Both the position numbers and the translations under genes were made by a program. A stretch of DNA of 5,276 nucleotides from DATEAV01 sp964575425 (GTDB lineage Bacteria; Chloroflexota; Anaerolineae; Anaerolineales; E44-bin32): positions 1 through 5,276 of the forward strand of contig CAZNRD010000091.1 of assembly GCA_964575425.1 (NCBI GenBank). Reading direction: 5' to 3'. Below the pieces are notes generated by a model. The model saw only the letters and a list, made by a program, of their open reading frames with translations, searched no databases and was not told the origin of the DNA. Of the stretch, positions 1 to 4,138 are shown one piece after another; position 1 is the first letter of the stretch, and each line of letters begins with the position of its first letter.

Positions 1-1
1 C

Positions 2-163
2 CAGTACGGCAAAGCGGTCATGCGGTTCGTGCGCCGGCTCACGGCCGAGGAAGCCACCCGCGCCCAGCAGTATCACGAACTCTGCCGGTCGCTGGCGGTG
101 CGCGTGCCGACTGGTCTCGACCCGGAAGTGCGGGAGCAGAGCGGTGAGCAGGTGCCGTTCTGA
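2..163 (+). CDS. C-terminal fragment of an unidentified phage-type protein (5' end outside window)
   Basis: The frame is open from the left edge of the window to a TGA at 161-163, giving 53 residues with the start upstream. I do not recognise the family. The fragment is charged and probably helical (for example RFVRRLTAEEATRAQQ), then runs into a short polar tail that ends SGEQVPF. A terminal Pro-Phe after a flexible tail is the hallmark of bacterial and phage single-stranded-DNA-binding proteins, where it docks partner enzymes, and such a protein would suit the replication genes downstream. This tail is less acidic than the usual DDDIPF form, so that reading is weak inference. The next gene begins 16 bases after the stop behind a good ribosome binding site, so this is probably an upstream member of the same operon. 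It is believed real because the frame matches the gene packing and the other frames give no better alternative. Confidence 0.6.
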   Translation, partial: QYGKAVMRFVRRLTAEEATRAQQYHELCRSLAVRVPTGLDPEVREQSGEQVPF

Positions 164-168
164 CGTCT

Positions 169-174
169 GGAGGG
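169..174 (+). promoter_or_regulatory. Ribosome binding site deciding the start at 180
   Basis: GGAGGG lies five bases before the ATG at 180. It selects this start over an in-frame ATG at 144, which would lie inside the preceding gene and add twelve residues without a comparable site. Confidence 0.7.
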
Positions 175-179
175 CTGGT

Positions 180-416
180 ATGAGCAACCGAGGAATTCTG
201 GTCGCGACCGTAGCAGCGCTGGTCGTGATGCTCTGGCTCACCCACAGGTGGCAACACGGCAAGGGCGGGCCGATCACGCTCGCCCTCGCCTTGCTGCTCC
301 GGCGCATCGGCCGCTGGCTCTGGGCGGTGGGCGAAGCAGTCGAGGTCGGTTACTACCACGGCCGCAAGGTGCGAGACAGCATCCGTCTCGAACTCGAAAC
401 GGTGAGCAAATCATGA
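180..416 (+). CDS. Small membrane protein of unknown function
   Basis: The protein has 78 residues. Residues about 5-22 (starting GILVATVAALVV) form one clear transmembrane helix directly after a short N-terminus, followed by a basic segment (HRWQHGKGG). A second hydrophobic or amphipathic stretch covers about 32-50 (ITLALALLLRR then RWLWAVGEAV). The C-terminal third is charged and helical. No signal-peptidase site or enzymatic motif is visible. It is likely an inner-membrane-anchored protein, with orientation uncertain. The start at 180 is chosen for the GGAGGG site. The stop shares bases with the next start (ATGA at 413-416), so the two are probably translationally coupled. Small membrane proteins in phage early operons include superinfection-exclusion and host-takeover factors, but nothing here points to one of these, and no family is recognised. 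Confidence 0.7.
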   Translation: MSNRGILVATVAALVVMLWLTHRWQHGKGGPITLALALLLRRIGRWLWAVGEAVEVGYYHGRKVRDSIRLELETVSKS

Positions 417-724
417 GCGATGCCCAACTGATCGACGCGCTTGCCTCTCGCGTAATGGGGTGGAGGGTGGCTTCCGGCCGCTTCGTCAAGCCCAGCCGGA
501 GCTGGATTCCGAAGTGGCGCTTCGCACCTCTGGAACGGCTGGAGGACGCCTTTCTGCTCCTGGACAACTCACGAGCAACCTTCACCCTGGCTCAGAGCAA
601 AGAAGGCGTCTTCACCGCCTCCGTGCGCCTGGCACACCGAGTCGGGCGGGCGTCCGGTGAGCCGAAGGCGCGAACGATCACTCTGGCACTGGCGCGCGCA
701 GCGGGAATCGAGGTGGATCAATGA
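413..724 (+). CDS. Phage ABA-sandwich-domain-like protein
   Basis: The protein has 103 residues. Near the N-terminus, residues 11-19 read ASRVMGWRV. A Trp-rich segment follows (W31, W35), then a Pro-Leu-Glu-Arg-Leu-Glu-Asp helix (39-45) and alternating strand-like segments (ATFTLAQS, VFTASVRLAHR). It ends with an Ala/Leu helix (ITLALARAAGIE). The VMGW opening, the tryptophans, the central helix and the closing LALARAAG helix are what I associate with the phage ABA-sandwich family, small proteins of unknown function encoded in phage early regions. The assignment rests on pattern memory, not on a search. The gene starts at an ATG overlapping the previous stop by four bases, with an imperfect GGTGAG six bases upstream. 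A start at 248 is possible but would overlap the membrane-protein gene by 169 bases. Its stop overlaps the nuclease start in the same way. Confidence 0.72.
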   Translation: MSDAQLIDALASRVMGWRVASGRFVKPSRSWIPKWRFAPLERLEDAFLLLDNSRATFTLAQSKEGVFTASVRLAHRVGRASGEPKARTITLALARAAGIEVDQ

Positions 725-1035
725 GCCGGCGCAATGATCCGCGCGAAGCAGCGCTGGTCAAGCAGATCCTGGCGGCGCTTCGGTCGGCGCCGGGCGTGGT
801 GGCCCGCAAACGTCATGGGAGCGCCTGGTCCGTCGCCGGCGATCCCGATATCTACGGCTCCATCCGCGGCCGGCACTTCGAGTTGGAAGTGAAGCGCCGG
901 GACGGCGTGGTCACGGAACTCCAGCAGGCGCGCCTGCGCGATTGGGCCAGGGCCGGCGCGCTGGTCGGCGTGGCACGCAGCGTCGCGGAGGCCCTTGCGA
1001 TCCTCGGCCTCTCCGTATCGGGTTTGGCGAAATGA
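721..1035 (+). CDS. VRR-NUC domain nuclease (PD-(D/E)XK superfamily)
   Basis: The protein has 104 residues and is a stand-alone VRR-NUC domain, a metal-dependent nuclease fold also found in FAN1 and in many phages, where it is thought to act on branched or flapped DNA. Visible in order are an N-terminal helix with the conserved Glu and Leu-Val (E9, LVKQILAAL), an Arg-Lys-Arg-His strand (29-32), then Gly-Asp-Pro-Asp at 40-43 carrying a metal-binding aspartate. After these come the Glu-Val-Lys catalytic pair at 56-58 within FELEVKRRDG, Thr-Glu-Leu-Gln-Gln (65-69), and a closing helix with DWARAGALVGVARSVAEA. All expected active-site residues are present and the length is typical of the free-standing phage form. 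The ATG at 721 overlaps the previous stop by four bases, and GAGGTG at 710-715 supplies the ribosome binding site. Phage genes of this type usually lie beside helicases, primases or HNH enzymes, as here. The exact substrate is unknown. Confidence 0.9.
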   Translation: MSRRNDPREAALVKQILAALRSAPGVVARKRHGSAWSVAGDPDIYGSIRGRHFELEVKRRDGVVTELQQARLRDWARAGALVGVARSVAEALAILGLSVSGLAK

Positions 1036-1517
1036 GTACGGCCACCTACAGCCTCGAAGCTTGGCGGCGCTACCGCGAGCGTAAGGTGCGGCAACCGGAA
1101 TCCACCGCCTCTGCCGGTCTCAGCCTCGCCGACATCCCGCCCGACGCCGAGATGGATGAGGGGATCGTTATTGGCTTCTGGAATGGCGAGCGCTTCGTTT
1201 CCTGGGAAAGGTGGATTGCCACAGCCCCTCTCGCTGTCGAGGCGTCGCCGCCGAAGACTCTGCCCCTCGACGCGTCGGCCTACTGCGCCGATTGCGGCGG
1301 CACCAGAGTGTGGCTTGTCAAGGACGGTGACCGCTGGCTGATGTTCGCGGGCTCCCGGAAAGCCGGCAGCAGGCGGCGAGACTTCGCGTCGCCATTTCTT
1401 GAACACGCCATGCGCTCCGCCGAGGCCTGGTACGGACCGGCGGCGGGCGGATGGCGTCCGGAGGCACGCACGGCCCAGGCAGGGAAGGAGGCGCTCGATG
1501 CCGACCCGGCCAAGTGA
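1032..1517 (+). CDS. Hypothetical 161-residue protein with a CxxC pair
   Basis: I do not recognise this family. The N-terminus is basic and helical (SLEAWRRYRERKVRQ). Residues about 44-63 look like two beta strands rich in aromatics (GIVIGFWNGERFVSWERW). Cys-Ala-Asp-Cys-Gly at 85-89 looks like half of a zinc knuckle, followed by a strand (TRVWLVKDGDRWLMF) and a basic stretch. The C-terminal 30 residues are Ala/Gly-rich and low in complexity. Only one CxxC pair exists, so zinc binding would need dimerisation or other ligands. The start shares four bases with the end of the nuclease gene and has no clear Shine-Dalgarno sequence, which suggests coupled translation. The last 20 bases overlap the following HNH gene and contain that gene's start. 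The frame is favoured over the reverse-strand frames through the region because it continues the ATGA-coupled chain of genes. Confidence 0.65.
   Translation: MSTATYSLEAWRRYRERKVRQPESTASAGLSLADIPPDAEMDEGIVIGFWNGERFVSWERWIATAPLAVEASPPKTLPLDASAYCADCGGTRVWLVKDGDRWLMFAGSRKAGSRRRDFASPFLEHAMRSAEAWYGPAAGGWRPEARTAQAGKEALDADPAK
1483..1491 (+). promoter_or_regulatory. Strong ribosome binding site for the HNH gene at 1498
   Basis: GGAAGGAGG, the best Shine-Dalgarno match in the window, lies inside the end of the preceding gene, six bases before the ATG at 1498. It decides the start: the upstream in-frame ATG at 1399 would add 33 residues of proline- and arginine-rich shadow sequence. Confidence 0.75.
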
Positions 1518-1893
1518 TCGCCACCGCTACCCGAAGGACTGGAAGTCGATCCGGAAGCGCATCCTGGAGCGCGCCGGGCACCGGTGCGAATTCTGCGGCA
1601 TCGAAAACAGCGCGATCGGCAGGCGCCGACGAGACGGCACGTTTGAGCGGTTCGAGGGTATGGAGGCGGAGGTCGCCTCCCTTGAAGGTGTCCGGCTGAC
1701 GTGCATCGTGCTGACGGTTGCCCATCTCGACCATACGCCGGAGAACAACGCTGAGAGCAACCTCCGCGCGCTCTGCCAGCGGTGCCACCTGGCGCACGAC
1801 GCCACCGAGCATCTTCGGAACGCTCGGGCCGCCAGACGCCGAAAGCTCGATGCCGCGCGGCCGCTGCTGGCAGGCCTGGAGGATTGTCGATGA
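1498..1893 (+). CDS. HNH endonuclease with zinc-ribbon cysteines
   Basis: The protein has 131 residues. It opens with a conserved DNA-contact helix (YPKDWKSIRKRILERAG, 11-27). A first Cys-x2-Cys pair follows (C30, C33 in CEFCG), then a charged spacer. The HNH core is Val-Ala-His-Leu-Asp-His (75-79 region, H76 and H79), then Asn84 and Asn88-Leu, and the second zinc half with the last histidine, LCQRCHLAHD (C93, C96, H97, H100). The two cysteine pairs would hold a structural zinc while the histidine and asparagine residues form the beta-beta-alpha-metal nicking site. The layout matches a family of small HNH proteins common in phages, prophages and plasmids. Roles known for phage HNH proteins include terminase-assisted packaging, recombination and homing, and the sequence does not choose between them. 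The gene overlaps its upstream neighbour by 20 bases and the primase start by four. Confidence 0.9.
   Translation: MPTRPSDRHRYPKDWKSIRKRILERAGHRCEFCGIENSAIGRRRRDGTFERFEGMEAEVASLEGVRLTCIVLTVAHLDHTPENNAESNLRALCQRCHLAHDATEHLRNARAARRRKLDAARPLLAGLEDCR
1878..1883 (+). promoter_or_regulatory. Ribosome binding site deciding the primase start
   Basis: GGAGGA lies seven to eight bases before the ATG at 1890. It supports that start over an upstream in-frame ATG at 1782, which would add 36 low-complexity residues inside the HNH gene. Confidence 0.7.
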
Positions 1894-3617
1894 CCGAACC
1901 ACGGAGTTTTCTCCAGAGTCTCTTCGCGGACAAGCCCAATGAGTCCTACATCCTCATCTGGACCCTGGCCGACAAACGCTCGCATTGGTTCCGTGAGATC
2001 GACGAGGCGGCATCGTTCATCGAGTCCGTGCATGACCGGGACGTCTACGTCGGCGTCGGCCTGTCCCCGCGGGATTTCGGCGCGACGCACCGCTGCCCCT
2101 CAGATCAGATCCTCGGGCTGGTGGGATTCTGGGCGGATCTTGACCTGAAGTCGGAGGCGCATAGCAAGACCGCGCTGCCGCGCTCCATCGCCGATGCACT
2201 CAGCATCATCCCGGCGGCCATGCCGCCCACGGCCGTGGTGGCCACCGGCAACGGCGCCCACGCCTGGTGGCTTTTCAAGGAGCCGCTGGTGTTCGACTCC
2301 AGCGACGAGCGTAACGCGGCCGCCGATCTGGTCGCCCGCTGGCAGACCCTGCTGCGCCTCAACGCGGCAAACCGGGGATGGGCCTTTGACCGGCTGTCCG
2401 ACTTGGCGCGGGTCCTGCGCATCCCCGGAACGCTCAACAACAAGGACCCGCAAAATCCGAAGCCCGTCTCGGTCTACTCCAATGCCGGCCGCCGCTACAA
2501 TCCCAGCGACTTCGCCGAGTTCCTGGACGACGCGGCCATCCCCAGTCCCGCTGCCCAGCGGGAGGCTGAGCGCGAATGGGCGGCACGCCTGGAAGACGCG
2601 CCGCTCATCATCAATCACGACGCGTCTGTGCCCGACGACCTGTTGAAGCGCTACATAGCTGCCGACATGCGCTTCAAGAACACCTGGCTCCGGCAACGTC
2701 ATGATCTCAAGGATCAGTCTCAGTCGGGCTACGATCTGGCGCTTGCGGATTTTGGTGCGGACGCGGGGCTGTCGGATCAGCAGATCGTAGACCTGATCGT
2801 CCATCACCGGCGGATGCACGGGCAACAGCAGCGCAACCGCATCGACTACTATCGCCGCACACTGGCACGGGCCTTCCAGAGGAGTGGCGGCATCGATCCA
2901 CTTTCGGCCGGGACCCCGGTTACCGAGCCTGGTCAAGCTCCCAAAAGCGACCCACCGCCATCGCAACAGGAGCAGGATCCCGCCACTGCGAAGGCGCTCC
3001 TTTGCGAGCGGATCTCACAAGCCTTGGGGGTCCGGGTACTGCGGCTTCTCAAGATCACCGGCGAGGAGCCGACGTACGTGATGGAACTGGAGAACGCGAC
3101 GGTGAAATTCGCCGGCGTCGGCCGGCTGATCGACCAGGCGAGCGTCCGCGTTGCGGTCGCCGCCGCCGTCAACCGCCTCATCCCCCGCATCAAGCCGAAA
3201 GCCTGGGAGCGGCTGGTGCAGACCATGCTCGACGCCCTCATCGAGCAGGAGGGCGGCGATGAAACCGAGTGCGTCGGCGTCACCAAGATGTACCTGACGC
3301 GCTATCTGACCGAAACCGCCTTCATCCCTTCCATCGAAACGCAGCCCATCCAGTCGATCCGCAAGCCCACGGTGATTGACGGTCACGTGGCCATCTCCGC
3401 CAGCGATCTTCAGATGCACGTGAACAAAGCGTTCTTCCTCAGCCTCACTGTGAAGGCGATCGCCCAGATGCTCACCGTCCTGGGGGCCAGGAGCGTGCGC
3501 ATCCGCGGCGCCAGGCTCCGGGACCAGAGCCGCTGGCTGTTGCCCAAAGACATGTTCGATCCGGCGGACTTCACCGCGGTGCCGGAGCCGACGCAGGGGG
3601 AACCTCATGGCGGGTAA
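1890..3617 (+). CDS. Archaeo-eukaryotic primase (AEP/PrimPol, RepB-like) without a helicase domain
   Basis: The protein has 575 residues and is a probable DNA primase or primase-polymerase. The catalytic core covers about 20-215. Motif I is Trp-Ala-Asp-Leu-Asp (81-85, metal ligands D83 and D85). Motif II is Gly-Asn-Gly-Ala-His (120-124, nucleotide-binding H124). Motif III is the conserved D167-RLSDLARVLRIPGTLN block ending at N183 with K185 after it. This order is diagnostic of AEP enzymes from phages and plasmids. Residues 280-330 (GYDLALADFGADAG, then an HHRR helix and DYYRRTLARAF) are the helical segment that often follows the core in these proteins. A Pro/Gln-rich linker (about 340-366) leads to a C-terminal region of about 200 residues. 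It has no Walker A, so it is not the fused SF3 or DnaB-like helicase seen in many relatives. Residues about 498-556 look like a winged helix ending SRWLLPKDMF. The gene overlaps HNH genes at both ends, by 4 and 11 bases. The unwinding partner could be the SF1 helicase downstream. Confidence 0.9.
   Translation: MTEPRSFLQSLFADKPNESYILIWTLADKRSHWFREIDEAASFIESVHDRDVYVGVGLSPRDFGATHRCPSDQILGLVGFWADLDLKSEAHSKTALPRSIADALSIIPAAMPPTAVVATGNGAHAWWLFKEPLVFDSSDERNAAADLVARWQTLLRLNAANRGWAFDRLSDLARVLRIPGTLNNKDPQNPKPVSVYSNAGRRYNPSDFAEFLDDAAIPSPAAQREAEREWAARLEDAPLIINHDASVPDDLLKRYIAADMRFKNTWLRQRHDLKDQSQSGYDLALADFGADAGLSDQQIVDLIVHHRRMHGQQQRNRIDYYRRTLARAFQRSGGIDPLSAGTPVTEPGQAPKSDPPPSQQEQDPATAKALLCERISQALGVRVLRLLKITGEEPTYVMELENATVKFAGVGRLIDQASVRVAVAAAVNRLIPRIKPKAWERLVQTMLDALIEQEGGDETECVGVTKMYLTRYLTETAFIPSIETQPIQSIRKPTVIDGHVAISASDLQMHVNKAFFLSLTVKAIAQMLTVLGARSVRIRGARLRDQSRWLLPKDMFDPADFTAVPEPTQGEPHGG
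3595..3601 (+). promoter_or_regulatory. Ribosome binding site for the second HNH gene
   Basis: AGGGGGA lies five bases before the ATG at 3607, inside the last codons of the primase gene. It supports independent initiation of the HNH gene although the two reading frames overlap by 11 bases. Confidence 0.6.
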
Positions 3618-4044
3618 GAAGGGCAAGGGGCGACCGCGGACGTTGCCGGATGCTCAGCCTCGTCCATGCGAGTGGTGCGGCGCGGTGTTTACCCCGATTC
3701 GCAAGAAGGCCGGACAACGATTCTGCACGGTCCTCTGCCAGAGGCGTTGGACGTGCAGGCCGGAGGCGAATGCCGAGCTTGCCCGGAGGAGCAAGTACAA
3801 GCGCGGTGCCGCTCTGCGGTGGGAGGGCTCGCCGGATGGCTACGTGAAGTTCCACGGGCGCCACATCCACCGTGTTCTCGCCGAAGCAAAGATTGGCCGC
3901 CCGTTGCGGCCCGGAGAAGTGGTTCACCACATCAACGGTGACAAACGGGACAACTGTCCGGAGAACCTCGAGGTGCTTCCTTCTCAGGCAGAGCACGCAC
4001 GCATTCACGGTTACCGGCGCAAGAGAGGACGGCATGAAGGCTGA
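3607..4044 (+). CDS. HNH endonuclease, homing-type, with N-terminal zinc finger
   Basis: The protein has 145 residues. A lysine- and arginine-rich start is followed by a treble-clef-like zinc finger: Cys21-x2-Cys24, then Cys40-x3-Cys44 in FCTVLCQRRW, a DNA-binding unit common in phage HNH proteins. The nuclease core occupies about 78-135. It shows strand GYVKFHGR, then HIHRVLAEAKIGRPL, then Glu-Val-Val-His-His-Ile-Asn-Gly (104-111, catalytic H107/H108). Next are Asp-Asn (115-116), Cys-Pro-Glu-Asn-Leu (117-121), and a closing SQAEHARIHG with H130 and H134. This is the HNH_3-type core of free-standing homing endonucleases, where cleavage drives copying of the gene into empty sites. It is a different family from the HNH protein at 1498-1893. 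It overlaps both neighbours by exactly 11 bases, which is tidy for an invader. The reading frame and all key residues are intact. Alternative roles are recombination or a non-homing phage function. Confidence 0.9.
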   Translation: MAGKKGKGRPRTLPDAQPRPCEWCGAVFTPIRKKAGQRFCTVLCQRRWTCRPEANAELARRSKYKRGAALRWEGSPDGYVKFHGRHIHRVLAEAKIGRPLRPGEVVHHINGDKRDNCPENLEVLPSQAEHARIHGYRRKRGRHEG

Positions 4045-4089
4045 CGAGTCCGCCCTCCAGGTAGACAGAATCCATGACATCGCGGAGGC

Positions 4090-4130
4090 GGGGGCCGAAG
4101 AAACGCGGGAATTCCGCATCTTCGGCCCCC
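4090..4130 (+). repeat. Perfect 11-bp inverted repeat forming a strong hairpin inside the helicase gene
   Basis: GGGGGCCGAAG at 4090-4100 is the exact reverse complement of CTTCGGCCCCC at 4120-4130. The 19-base loop can fold further: GCGGG at 4105-4109 pairs with TCCGC at 4113-4117, including one G-U pair, around a three-base loop and containing the palindrome GGAATTCC. The combined stem-loop would be very stable in RNA or single-stranded DNA. There is no T-tract after it, so it is not a standard intrinsic terminator. The 3' arm encodes the Phe-Gly-Pro of Walker A, and the TGA begins three bases after the arm ends. It may be chance in GC-rich coding sequence, a mutational hotspot, or an element that affects translation at the stop. 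Confidence 0.75.
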
Positions 4131-4132
4131 CG

Positions 4133-4138
4133 TGACTG
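4133..4138 (+). other. Six-base in-frame insertion (TGA CTG) in the Walker A motif
   Basis: The codons read Gly-Pro-Pro, TGA, CTG, then Gly-Thr-Gly-Lys-Thr-Thr. Removing TGACTG (or equivalently GTGACT from one base earlier) leaves a textbook GPPGTGKTT loop with the Gly-x4-Gly-Lys-Thr spacing. The inserted bases resemble the adjoining GGAACAGG (GTGACTGG compared with GGAACAGG), so an imperfect local duplication is possible. A TGACT also occurs at 4161-4165. Several other genes in this window end in TGA, so a recoded UGA across the genome is unlikely. Confidence 0.75.

Noticed and set aside
1662..1680. Hairpin GGAGGCG / CGCCTCC with a five-base loop within the first HNH gene
   Set aside because: Only seven base pairs in GC-rich coding sequence, no adjacent T-tract or gene boundary. 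It is expected by chance.
2100..2966. Reverse-strand open frame of 288 codons opposite the primase
   Set aside because: The primase catalytic motifs are on the + strand here. The reverse product is a composition-driven shadow with no motif or good start context.
4090..4130. Intrinsic transcription terminator
   Set aside because: The hairpin is strong, but no T-rich tract follows and it lies inside a coding frame that continues downstream.
4133..4135. TGA as selenocysteine or as a reassigned sense codon
   Set aside because: Several other genes in the window end in TGA. No downstream SECIS-like element was recognised, and reading the codon as an amino acid would still leave a two-residue insertion spoiling the Gly-x4-Gly-Lys-Thr spacing.
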